A stretch of 39,608 nt of DNA, taken from NCBI GenBank assembly GCA_902651635.1, contig CACRSC010000127.1:1-39608 (forward strand), written 5' to 3'. A program made the translations under genes and the position numbers. Each line of letters opens with the position of its first letter. Position 1 is the first letter of the stretch. The notes under the pieces are model-generated. The model was not told the DNA's origin. It did no database searches and was given only the letters and a program-made list of their open reading frames with translations. Below, in pieces: positions 20,301 to 31,900 of the stretch. This DNA is from Mastigamoeba balamuthi. Taxonomy: Eukaryota; Evosea; Mastigamoebida; Mastigamoebidae.

Positions 20301-21507
20301 CAATTAGGGTGGTGGACAAGATGGCCATCACAAAGGAAGAGCTGGAGAGCCTGAGAGAGGAGATGGAGCTGACCCACAACCTTCATCACCCAAACTTGTT
20401 GATGATTCTGGGCTACTGCGAGAGCAGCAAAGACCTCCTCATAGCCTACGGTGTGTGTCGGCATGCGCCCCGTTTTTCTAACTGCCATCTCTGCAGAATA
20501 CATGGCAAACGGCTCTCTGCACGAGTACTTAAAGAGGAACAAGCAGAGCATGAACTTCTTCAATCAGGTCGCTATCGCTTTTGTATGGTAATTTGTGCCA
20601 TAAAATCCTTAAATTGAAAACAGGATGTGATCAAGGGGCTGGCATTCCTTCATTCTTCTAAGCCTCCGGTTGTTCATGGAAACCTTTCCACCAGATCACT
20701 CATGGCAAGTGCTACAACTATCTGTTGACATTCTGAGTACTTGTCAGGTTGACGGCAGCATGATCACCAAGGTCTGCGACTTCTGGTGTTCTCGAGGCAA
20801 GAACTCGTCTGCTATGAGCTCTGTAAAACGACAGGGGTGGCAGGCCCCAGAGATTCTTGAGGGGCACCCTGCAACCACGTCATCCGATGTTTTTGGTATG
20901 CTTGCACACCACACTCATGAGTCTCACCCGCCTGCAGCATTCGGAATTGTGTTGTGGGAGCTGTTTCTTCCGTACGAGATGTACTCCTCACTTACAGCTT
21001 CAAGCAAGTCTTCGCATTCGAGCTCTGTGTCTGGCCAGGGAGAGTCCCACACTCCACTGTCGTCGCAGTGTGGAGTCTGCCCAGACATCCCTCCGACAAC
21101 ACCAAAGGAAGTGGTGATGCTACTGAACCATTGCTGGTTGAAGGAGCCCGAGAGAAGGCCGTCAGTCTTCCAAATCCTCAGGAACTGGCCCCAGACATTT
21201 GCTGTAAGCTCTCTTTCTTCCTCCCATTCTTGGAGTGTACTTGCGGACTGACTCTGATACAAACCAGTCCATTGGTGTTTTTGAAGTTCCATCCGATATC
21301 AGCATTAGCTCGCCATCAACGCGACAGATGTTCTCGGATATATCGTTGGATTCAAGGGAGACGCCAGCTCATGAGATGATGGTGGCTGTTATCCCACAAC
21401 AGCTGGATGTTCCTCTCGAATGTGCCGGGGGTCCTTCTGCACTGTCTGGATTCCCTATTGCATCAACAAATGGTATTGATTCCGGTATTACTGCTGTTCC
21501 TGAGTAA
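17337..21507 (+). CDS. Receptor pseudokinase 1: tandem PBP-type flytrap domains, TM, kinase-like domain (10 exons)
   Basis: The model joins 17337-18346, 18410-18971, 19014-19141, 19188-19356, 19403-20450, 20497-20582, 20624-20704, 20748-20895, 20938-21203 and 21268-21507, giving 1245 residues. A signal peptide (1-24) is followed by two ligand-binding domains of the periplasmic-binding-protein type I fold. The first starts at KAVLVVGQTVDLTGP, the second near RTVVGFTSLSDTA. The TM helix is at about 857-883, followed by basic residues. The kinase domain (about 899-1166) has an intact GKGQHGTV loop, but VAIK is VAIR (Arg about 925), HRD is HGN (1019-1021) and DFG is DFW (1039-1041). APE, the helix F DVFAFG and the C-lobe Arg (EPERRPS) are kept. 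The tail (1167-1245) carries HEMMVAVIPQQL. It is probably a plasma-membrane sensor that signals without phosphotransfer. Its closest relative here is the pseudogene at 35058. Confidence 0.9.
20705..20747 (+). other. GC-AG intron in receptor gene 1
   Basis: The donor is ATG|GCAAGT, the classic GC-AG context, and the acceptor is TGTCAG. Paralogous introns at the same position in the other receptor genes begin with GT, so this is a T-to-C donor change kept in a strong context. Confidence 0.8.
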
Positions 21508-23803
21508 AACAGAGAAAGAATGCCATGCAATAACACCAGTTCGCTTTTCTTTCAATAACAAACTTATGAACGTTATATACCTGTCGATTCCTTGTAACAA
21601 TAAGTATTTGGAACCAATTATGACTTCTGCTGCTTGTTTATTTGCTGTAACATTTGAGAGTGTATGACTTCACCATAAGTAGAATTTTGATTAATATGTG
21701 CTCTATTGAAATAGATAATGTTGATCTGATTGGTTACTTACATTAATCATGTGGATTGATATACATCGGCTTTCATAAAAAGTCAAGTTCATCACTGCAG
21801 AGATGAATTGCTGCAACTTGTGCATATGTAACAAGCAAAAGCTTATCATTAAGCAATTGAATTGAGGAATGTAAATATCATTTATTTATCTTATTGAAAT
21901 AATCAAAATTATGATAATTCAAAATTTAAGCTTGTCAGACAATCAATAGCAGTGTGTCGTGAAGATGGGTCCACTATACAGCTTAATGAAGCCCAGATAG
22001 CAGCATGTAGTGGAGAATGGATCTGCAATGCAGAGCCTGCATAGTGATGCATAGCAAAGGTAGATCCTCTTCACAGTGCAGCAGAGGTATGTGTAGTGGT
22101 GCATACAGTTGCATAGTGAAGTGTAGCAAAAGCCTGTGTAGGTGAGTCTTCTGATTTTACCAGCTGTCTGATTTGCACTTGATGTCATATGTGCACTGAA
22201 AGAGCAATGAAGAAGGGGTTCAGCAGAGCAGGTGATGCAGTGGCAACAGGAGTACAAGGCCAGGTGAAACACACATCTACTACAGTCCAAGTACAGGAGA
22301 GAGAACGGGGGCTAAACCATATCACTGCAGTCACGTGAAGGTAATACTTCATGCAGAGGGCTGGCCACATGGGTGCATTGCCCCAAGAAGTGGAATGGAA
22401 CATCTGGAAGATGATCTCCTCTAATGATGACAGACAGGACTGCTGCACGAAGCCAGGCCAAAGCAGCAGTGAACAAATGCCAGTATGGCTTAAGCACAGA
22501 TTTGTACCACTCTGATTTAGCAAAAATGTCTCAGCCAAAATGTCATCAACTTTTCGTGAACCCCTCTGGGGGGTTCGGGCCAAGGTGATGCCCTTGTAAG
22601 CTATTTTTGGTTGCGAGTAACTGCACTGCACATTATAGTTCTGCCCTGGACCGAATTTGGGACCTAGAAATTGACAATCTGGGGGATAACACATACATCA
22701 TTTCTCATTTTGACTAAATCACCAAAATCTGACCACAAATTCCAATTCCTGAAAGTACTATCGGTTTCATTACACGACGTCACAGAGAATCCAAATCCTG
22801 GTTTTTGTGGGATTCAGAGAGGAACATTTTCGCTGAGCCAGAGTGGTACATAAAACCATTAAGTGAAGTCTAGTAACTAACGTAATTTGCGAGAAAGAAA
22901 ACAGAAGACGTCTGTGGGGAAGCCTGATGTGCAGAAGGAACAACAGACCGAGAGGCAATGTTGGACAGCTCATCAGAGCAGAGTGATACAGGGACAGACG
23001 GGATTGCACTGAAGAAGAAGCTGGAGCACACAAGGCAAGTGTGGTGGAAGTTAGAGGGGAAATGACTGATGCATGCAGGGCACTGCCGATCATGTGGCAC
23101 GATGCCAAGGACCTGAAGGTGCGTGTTCCCCTTCCCTTTTCCTCTCTTCATTCTGAATCCCCTTAGCAAGACCATTGACATCTTACAGCTCAGCCATCAC
23201 TACAACTGCAAGTACAAGGGGCCAGGACGCCAGTGGCTGAGTATGCTATTCACACAGCTTGGCACGTGCTCCCAGTGCCTTCATGAGTGAGAGGGGCCAG
23301 TGGGCTGTCAAAATTACAGTTGGCTTGCTGGATCTTTTTGGGATAGCATGTGTAAGGCCTTGATCTCTGCTGGTGGCTGCACTTTTCAATATTGTGAGAA
23401 GTTGTTTTCGATCTGTTGGGCTGTTGACTAATTTGCGAAATCGCCATGATAGGAGCTTGGAAGAGTAGTTTTCCGCCTGCTCTTTGTGCTTGGGGACCGC
23501 TGAGTGCCACACTATGGGTGCGTGGGGCCGTGCTCTTGTGAGATGCTCATTAACCAAGTACATCTCCACCTGCCGGAGAGGGGGAAGTCAGATGGCACAC
23601 ACCAAACTAATATAGTGCTGGAAAATAATGTGGAATAAATTTGAAAAATGGAAATGAGGACAGAAATGTGAAAGGGAATCGAACGACTTTGTCTTCCACT
23701 TTGCAACACTGGTTGGTGTATTCCAAAACCGGACTGCATTGTGAACATAATTGTCTGGTCGTGTGCAAGGCTGCTGCTGTCAGGTTCAATTGTAGGCCGT
23801 GCC
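21508..23803. other. Intergenic, 2.3 kb, between convergent receptor genes 1 and 2
   Basis: The first 450 bp are AT-rich. At 21990-22145 there are loosely repeated phrases (GCATAGTG, GTGTAGC, GTAGATCCTCTTCA). A small stem GAACCCC/GGGGTTC lies near 22558-22575. Open frames up to 169 codons exist on the minus strand but show no recognisable domain, signal peptide or family pattern. No gene is called. Confidence 0.4.
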
Positions 23804-26800
23804 CTACACGACCGAGGATCTATTGTCACTGTCTATGCCCTTTGGTGTCCCAGTGCTGAAGGAGAACGACGCCAGGGCCAGATCGACTCCCCCCTGCATA
23901 CCAGAGCCGTCTTGGGCGGAGAGCTGCTGGGGAACGACAGCGACCATCATCTCGTCGAACCCCTCCTGCGGCCCCTGGCCCACGTCCACGTCCGTCTGGA
24001 TCTCGGAGAACATCTGGCGGGTCCCAGGCGAGCTGATGCTGATGTCCGAGGGCACCTCGAACACGCCAGCAGACTGGAAAGGCGAGAGAAGAAAGCAATT
24101 GAGGCATGGGGGGGGGGGCGGTGGCGGGAGGCGGTTGGATGATTGTGAAATTCGCACTGCAAAGGTCTGTGGCCAATTCCTGAGGATCTGGAAGACCGAT
24201 GGCCTGCGCTCTGGCTGCTTCTGCCAGCACCTGCCGAGGAGATCCACCACCTCCTTGGGGAGTGTGGGGGAGATCTCTGGACAGAAGCTCCCCTGTGACG
24301 CCTGGATCCCCTGCACTTCGATTCCCTGCACGGCAGAAGTGGCAGGGGCGGTGGCCGAGGCTGATGTTGAGTGTGAGGACCTCTCCGAGTCGCACTGCGC
24401 AGTGAATTGGTCTGCTGGCAGGAACAGCTCCCACAGCACAAGCCCAAAATCTGAAAATCGCTCATGGGTAAGTTCGCGGTGTGTTGGCCGCCTCTGGGGC
24501 GCCCTCACCAAAGACGTCTGTGGCAGTAGTGGGGGACCGCCCCTCGGCCACCTCAGGGGCTTTCCACCCGTTCTTCTTGTAGGAGCTGGAAGACGACGAG
24601 TGCTTGCCCTGTGTACACCAGAAGTCACAGATCTTGGTGACCATGCTGCCATCGATCTATAGGGCCAGTCGTAAGAAGAGAACAGTAAGCTGCAGGTGCA
24701 CCATGAGTGACCTGCACGACAGGTTCCCGTGGACAATCGGAGGCTTTGCTGAGTGCATAAACGCCAGTCCCTTGATAACATCCTGGCAGTGGTACTGTCA
24801 GCAGATGAAGCTGGTCGGAGTGACTTACGAATGCGATGGCCACCTTGTTAAAGAAGTTCATGTTGTGCAAGTTCCTTCTGAGGTACTCGTGCACTGATCC
24901 AGTAGCCATATACTCTGCATATTTCCTTACGTTAGCAATTGCATGAAGAGAAAAATCCGACGCAGGCGAGCAGCACAGAGTATAGGCGGTCGAATGTACC
25001 ATACACGATAAGGAGATCATCCTTGCTCTCGCAGTAGCCCAACAGCATAAGAAGATTCGGATGGTGGAGGCGGTGCGTGAGCTCCATCTCGCCCTTCATC
25101 GTACGGAGATCCTCCTTAGTCGCCACCTTCTTATCGAACACTCGGATAGCCACTGGCGTCCCATTCCAGTCGCCCGAGTGCACAGACCCGAACTGACCCT
25201 TGCCAATTGTCTCGCCGATCTCGAGCTCACTCCTCTTCATTTTCTTGAGGGACGGCCGCGCCCTCTTGGTGATTGCCACGGCCACGAGGATTGCGGCACA
25301 GAGAATGGTCCCAGGTACGATCGTGGATATGATAACAACCTGCTGGTCAGAGTTCCCACGCCTGACAACAACCTCTGGGTCGAACTCGTTCCCACAGCTG
25401 TGCTTGTTGTCTGAAGAGTCATATTTCACGTAGTGCCAGCTGTATGTCCGCCCGACCCACTGTGTCACATAGATAGTGTCCATGCCCTGGTTGCACTTTC
25501 TCTCTCCGCTGGACTCGTCCACGAATGGGCCCAGTGCCAGGTTGCCGCCGAGGTGGAAGTACTTCTTCGCGTAAATAGTGTCCAGCAGCGCCTGGGGTGT
25601 AATCACCTCCCCCTGCATCTCTGCCACAACCAAGGACAGGAACTTGCCGATCACGAACCCCTCGAACGTATTTTCGAATGAATCGATCACAGACACCCAA
25701 TTCTCGTACTCAACTCGCAGTGGGTGGCTCGAGCTGAACATGCTCAAGGGCGGTGTGACAGCCGTGCGATACATGTTATCCCACGTCCTGTTGCTGTAGA
25801 TGACAAGAGCCACCAGCATGTCCTCATGGCTCACAGTGGATGGGACCATCATAGGGCAATCATCGCACCCGTTGGAAATACGGTACATCAGTTGAATAAC
25901 CTCTTTCGGAGACGCAACAAGGATGAACGAGTGGCCGCTTTTCGCGGACCCAGTTACCCTGGATACCTCTGCATAATCATCCGAATACGACGCAGTTTCG
26001 ACCTCAATTGAGCCACTAATGTTGTCCAGGAGCTGGGAAAGGAGGGCGTGCTAAGGTGCAGAGACGGGCGGAAGTATCTCGTACATTATGATCTTGCGAC
26101 CACCGAAGCCCGTGAGCCATATCCCGTCCAATTTCGCCGTGAGAAGTGCTGTTCCACAGAAGAACGACTTTGGTTGCCTGCTTCACCTTGATGAAGAACC
26201 GCGCTGCAGCCCGGACCTCCTGGTAATACGACGCAAACAGATTGACGATTTCTCTGGAAGGCGGCAGTGGACTGTTGAGAAGAAGTGTGTCGAGAGTGAT
26301 TGAGAAAGAAATACCGCTGGAAAGGGTTTCGCAGAACTTGGAGGCCGGAGCGCGGGGCCACAATCGGAATGAAGTCCTTGTCGTTCACGTGGCTCATAGT
26401 CCCGTTCACTTCTCTCTCCTCGAGGTCGATCAGAGCAACCACCTTGTAGAAGCAGTGAGATCTGAGTGGCGACGCTGGAAAGCAAATTCGCACACCTTTC
26501 TGCTCCTGAGGGTGATCAGGGCTTCTGCTACTGTGGAGATTACCGATGTAAGCGACATGGACCTGTTGTTCGAGCTTCTAAGCGATGAAAGGGCAGCCTT
26601 CTCTCCAAACTGCCTTCGGGCGTCGGCGTAGGAGGTCGACTCTCTTGTGACAACTCCAATTACAGCGTTGCGGGAAGAATTGAAAAGGCCCCACGAGCTA
26701 CAACCCATGAACCTGAACGAAGACAGGCCGTATTGAGTCAGAACTCCAGTGTCCAGGGACATCTGGCTCATGAAAACCTCGTGCGCCCCCTGGTTGCACC

Positions 26801-28137
26801 AGTCGTCCGCTGTCTGGACTCTTTTGTCCGACCCGACTCCGTCGCCATAGGGCCCCAGTTTGTATCCATTCAAGTCAAATGTGCGGATCTCGCGGAAGAT
26901 GATGTCGAGGAAGTTGGCCCTGGTGAGTGGCCACCCATGAAGATCCAGGGCTATGGCGGTGGCCATGACAATGAGGCGGCCTGATATGAAGCCCTCGACG
27001 GAGGCATGGCTCAAGCCGAGCTCGGGGTGATACTGTTGCATCGCTTTGCGGTATTCACTACACCGTGAATGCCTTGTTAGTGGTCAGCAGATAGGGAACA
27101 ACTCACCTGGAAATCTCGAGGCCGAAACCTGTGGGCTCGGGGACCACCTGGCTGAAGTACACAGACGCTCCGAGCTTGCTTGACAGTTTGGTGCGCGTGG
27201 ACTCCGGCAGTGCACTGTACAGCTCCTCCGCCGCGACCCAGGCCATAGCCACATATTTGACGCCGGCGATGCCCCTGTTGGACATCTCCTCGATAACCGC
27301 GGCCGACATTACCCCCTGAGCAGCGAGCACGACAGCCTTGGGCTTTCCGTTCTTCAACAGTCTCTTTACCACCTCCACAGCCATCGACCTGAGCTCTGGC
27401 GCCGAGGTTGTGGTGGGAAACCCACACGAAGACAGCAGCGACACACCGAGGGAGCTGCCGGCCTTGTCTACCATGCTCAGGAACGCTCCTCCCATCGTCG
27501 TGTCCTCGTAAAACAAGGCCGTGTTGTTGAGGACGGTCCAGTCATGGGCCAGGAAGGCCATAACGGCGTTTACCTCGTCTCCTGCCCCGGCCCTCGCGAG
27601 CGCAACGCCCGTCCTGGGGCCCCCCGGGCCGGCTGTGGTTGTGTCCTGCATTACAGTACTGCGTTGGCGGAGCATCTCGCTGCTCGAGAGACTCCCAATG
27701 AAGGGAACCGGGACACCGTCGGGGCCTATGTTCGTCTGCAGGACCGTCTGCGTCATCTCGCTCGCGCTTGGCCCGACGGTCCCAGCGATGGCGAATGCGG
27801 GCCCACTGCCCGAGGCCCCGCGGCAGAGCAGCGTCTCGGTGTTGTTCATGTGGCGATCGCCGTAGCTGGCGTCGTCGAGCGACGCCAGCACGAACTTGAG
27901 CTGAGAGACCTCGTTGGCCCTGGCGAACGCCGCTTCGAGGCCTGCGCGTACGGCGACCCCCATGCCCATGTGCGGCCCCGAGAAGGGGGCCGACAGCCCC
28001 ACGACGAGGACAGCCCGCCCTGTGGCGTTGTTGGGCATGATGTCGTAGACGACCTCGGGGCAGGACGACGCGAGTGACGTGGGCACCCAGCCGACGGCCA
28101 GCGTGCATACGAGGACGACGAGAGTGTGCGTGTGCAT
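23804..28137 (-). CDS. Receptor pseudokinase 2: tandem PBP-type flytrap domains, TM, kinase-like domain (10 exons)
   Basis: The model joins 28137-27107, 27057-26496, 26442-26315, 26253-26085, 26032-25000, 24914-24829, 24782-24702, 24656-24509, 24450-24158 and 24073-23804, giving 1266 residues. A signal peptide (MHTHTLVVLVCTLAVGWVPTSLAS) leads into two flytrap domains. The first carries RAVLVVGLSAPFSGPHMG and the second starts near NAVIGVVTRE. The TM segment (VVIISTIVPGTILCAAILVA) lies near codons of 25300. The kinase-like domain has GKGQFGSV, VAIR, HGNLS (His1021, Asn1023) and DFW (1041-1043). A Ser/Thr/Ala/Gln-rich insert follows WELFLPADQF in the C-lobe. The tail holds FDEMMVAVVPQQLSA. It is the head-to-tail neighbour of the gene at 28996, and both share exon sizes. 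A poly-G run lies in the last intron (about 24109-24119). Confidence 0.9.
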
Positions 28138-28198
28138 TGGGTGGAAGCAGGAGCCACAAGCCTTTGAGTGTGGTTCTGAGTCACCGAGGGTGAAATAC

Positions 28199-28242
28199 TA
28201 TCTGAATCTGGCGGGCGTGTTGGAGGTTCATCTTTCCGAGGA
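28199..28242 (-). promoter_or_regulatory. Conserved proximal upstream block of receptor gene 2
   Basis: TCTGAATCTGGC and TCTTTCCGAGGA (plus-strand reading) stand about 65 and 94 bases before the ATG at 28137. The same two blocks occur at about 67 and 96 bases before the ATG of gene 3. Sequence just around the ATG outside the coding part is not conserved, so these blocks may be promoter elements kept after duplication. Confidence 0.45.
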
Positions 28243-28499
28243 CAATGCGTTTCGTGCAGTGTACACCGTGCTAATTCGGGCAGTTGGACACCGGGTATGG
28301 GCATCGGAATCCAACTGTGGGAGAAGCTGCCCTGTTTTGCGCCGGGCGAAATGGAGCTTCTACATTAATGACAAGCCGAACCCGTAATTGGCAACACCTC
28401 GAACTCTTGATGGCCCCGTGCGCGGCGTCACGCCGCGCTTCGCCGGGAGCCTGATAGGCACCACGCTCATACCGCGGCCTGTAACCCCACCGTAATGTT

Positions 28500-28563
28500 C
28501 CACCCCGTCTGGGGAGATGGTCCACAGCATTATTGCTACTGGAATGGTGCCAGTTCACGATAG
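28500..28563. repeat. Dispersed upstream repeat, copy A
   Basis: It shares GTCTGGGGAGATGGT-CAC and TTCACGATAG with copies at about 33634-33693 and 34795-34850. It lies about 420 bp before the start of gene 2. The rest of 28243-28995 shows no gene. Confidence 0.5.
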
Positions 28564-28995
28564 GCGGGCTTCTCCAAAATTCGGTCTCTTCCACAGGGCC
28601 GTGCCACACATACACCCCACTCATTTTAAGTGAATACTCTTCTGAATTCATCGGGAGGGCCTTGCCGACTGAAGTAGTGGGCGCCCTTTCTGGTGTCGCG
28701 GGCCTGCCAATGCACCTCCGGATATCCCCCCATTGAGTATTGAGTCACAGGAATGCTGCTGGGAGAACGAAAACAAAGACGAAAGAACACATCGTCAGCC
28801 AAAAATCACCCCAATGACTCGCAGTTGTATGTACACTCCCATAGCGTGCGCTGTTAACTCTTTCAGGCCGGCTTCCCAATTTGCCAAAGAAATTGGACAG
28901 TTTGTTGACTTTCTACCAGTCTCAGCGAGATGCACTACCGGGTGCATCGAGTGTAAATGACTGCAATCGGGTTGGGTTGGCTCACCAGAAGTGCC

Positions 28996-31900
28996 CTACA
29001 CGACCGAGGAATGATTTTCGCTGGTAATGCCCTTGGGCGACTCAGTGCTGAAGGCGAACGACGCCAGGGTCAGGTCGACCCCGCCCTGCATGCCGCCGGT
29101 TGAGTCCTGGGCCGCCGAGAGCTGCTGGGGAACGACAGCGACCATCATCTCGTCGAACCCCTCCTGCGGCCCCTGGCCCACGTCCACGTCCGTCTGGATC
29201 TCGGAGAACATCTGGCGGGTACCAGGCGAGCTGATGCTGATGTCCGAGGGCACCTCGAACACGCCAGCAGACTGCACGGGACCAGTTAAGTTGAGGTCAG
29301 AGGTGGCGAGAGGGTCTTGAAAATGCGCACAGCAAATGTCTGGGGCCAGTTACGGAGGATCTGGAAGACCGATGGCCTGCGCTCCGGCTGCTTCTGCCAG
29401 CACTTGCCGAGGAGCTCCACCACCTCCTTGGGGACTGTCGGGGAGACCTCTGGGCAGATGTTCCCTTGCGGCGCCTGAACCCCCTGCATTTCCACTCCCT
29501 GCGCGGTCGCGGTGGCATTGACAGTGGCAGAGGCCGAGGCCGACGTAGAGTGAGAGGACCTCTCGGAGTCGCATTGGGCAGTGAACTGGTCCGCAGGCAG
29601 GAACAGCTCCCATAACACCAGCCCAAAGTCTGAGAATCGCTCATGAGTAAGTTCGTGGTGTGCTGTCTGCATCTGAGGTGCCTCACCAAAGACGTCTGTG
29701 GCAGTAGTAGGGGGCTGCCCCTCGATCAACTCGGGAGCCCTCCACCCGTTCTTCTTGTAGGAGCTGGAAGACGACGAGTGCTTGCCCTGTGTGCACCAGA
29801 AGTCGCAGATCTTGGTGACCATGCTGCCATCGATCTGAGGGAGGAAAGTGCGTGAGGGGAAAACAATGGGGAGATGCGGACGCACCATGAGCGACCTGCA
29901 CGACAGGTTCCCGTGGACAATCGGGGGCTTTGCGGAGTGCAGAAACGCCAGTCCCTTAATTACATCCTGAAAATGACCGTCGTGGTCAGCATCGGTGACT
30001 GAGCTGAGAGCGACTTACGAATGCGATGGCCACCTTGTTAAAGAAGTTCATGTTGTGCAAGTTCCTTTTGAGGTACTCGTGCACTGATCCCGTTGCCATG
30101 TACTCTGTACATTATTGGTAAGGGCTGCAGGTAGATGACGAAGGAGGAAGTTGACGATTGAACGTACCATACACAATCAGAAGGTCGTCTTTGCTCTCGC
30201 AGTAGCCCAGCAGCATCAGCAGATTGGGGTGGTGCAGGTTGTGTGTGAGTTCCATCTCGCTTTTCATTATGCGGAGGTCTTCCTTGGACGCAGCCATCTT
30301 ATTGAATACTCTGATGGCAACCGGAGTCCCGTTCCAGTCGCCCGAGTGCACAGACCCGAACTGGCCCTTGCCGATTGTCTCGCCGATCTCGAGCTCGCTT
30401 CTCTTCATCTTCTTGAGGGACGGCCTCGCCCTCTTGGTGATCGCGGCGGCCACGAGGATCGAGGCGCACAGGATTGCACCGGGGACAACAGTGGAGATGA
30501 TTACGATATTGTGGTCAGGGTGCCCCTGGCTGGCCACGGGGTCGGGGTCGAACTCGTTGCCGCACCTGTGCTTATCGTCCGAAGAGTCGAACGGCACGTA
30601 ATCCCACGACCACCTGCCCCACCTTGTCACGTAGACAGAGTCCATACCCTGGTTGCACTTCCTCTCTCCGCTGGCCTCGTCCAGGAAGGGTCCCATTGCA
30701 ATGTTACCGCCGAGGTGGAAGTACTTTTTCGCATAGATGGTATCCAGCAGAGCCCTGGATGTCACCACCTCCCCCTGCAGCTCCGCCACCACCAAGGACA
30801 GGAACTTACCGATCACGAACCCCTCGAACACGTTGTCCATGGTCTCGAGGCGGGACACCCAGCTCTCGTACTCGACGCGCAGTGGGTGGGAAGAGCTTAA
30901 CATGCCCAAGGGCGGAGTGACCAGCGTGCGGTACACGTTCTGCCACCGGGACTGGTATCCGAACAGAAGCACCGTCATGTCCTCCTTGTCCACTGTGGAT
31001 GGGACCAGCAATGGACAGCCGGCACATACCTCGGTGATCTGGTACATCATCTGTCGAGCTGCCCGTGGGGAGGCCACAAGGATGAACGAGTGGCCGTATG
31101 TCGCGGCTCCAATTGTCCGATTAACCTCTGAGATGCTGTCCGAATACGACGCAGTTTCGATCTCTATGCCGCTGCTGTTATCCAACAGCTGAGAAGAGGA
31201 AGGGGAAAAGCTGAGACAATCGAAACGGGCGACTTTTCCTTACATGACGATCGTACGACCACCGTAACCCATGGGCCATCTCCTGCCCGATCTCGTTGTG
31301 AGACGAGCGGTTCCACAGCAGCACGATCTTGGTCGCTTTCTTCTGTGTCAAGAGGAAATTCGCAGCAGCCCGGGCCTCCTGGTAGTACGAGGCGAAAAGA
31401 TTGACAACTCCCCTGGAAGGGCGATAATTGGACCGTTGAGAAGCTTGTCGATGGAGTGGGAGGGGTATTGGAAGGGGAATATGTACCGGTGGAATGGGTT
31501 TCGCAGAGCCTGAAGGCCGGAGCGCAGGGCCACAACAGGCAGAAAGTCCACGTCATGTACGTGGCTCATCGTCTCGTTAACCTCGCTCTCCTCAAGATCG
31601 ATAAGGGCAATCACCTTGCATCAGCCCGCAGTGAGCTAGGCGAGGCTACACGTCAATGCGTACCTTTCTGTGTCTCAGGGTGCTCATGGCTTCTGAGACC
31701 TTGGAGACAATCGTCCTCAGAGCCATTGTCCTGTTGTTCGAAGCTCTGTGCGAAGCGAGGGCAGCCTTCTCTCCGTACTGCCTCCTAGCGTCGGCGAAGG
31801 TGGTCGTCTTTCTCGTTGCAGTCCCGATGACAACGTTACGGGAGGAATTGAACCAGCCCCACGAGCTACACCCCTTGAACCTGTACGACGACAGGCCGTC

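Noticed and set aside
20229-21203. Active tyrosine or TKL receptor kinase
   Set aside because: The beta-3 Lys, the catalytic Asp and the DFG Gly are all replaced in every readable copy, so normal catalysis is not expected.
21204-21507. Guanylate cyclase domain after the kinase fold, by analogy with natriuretic-peptide receptors
   Set aside because: Only a short tail of about 80 residues follows, and it lacks cyclase motifs.
21990-22145. Possible tandem repeat array
   Set aside because: Phrases recur loosely without a fixed period, so no array is called.
22185-22694. Minus-strand frame of 169 codons in the 2.3-kb gap
   Set aside because: Composition and sequence look like chance and there is no family pattern.
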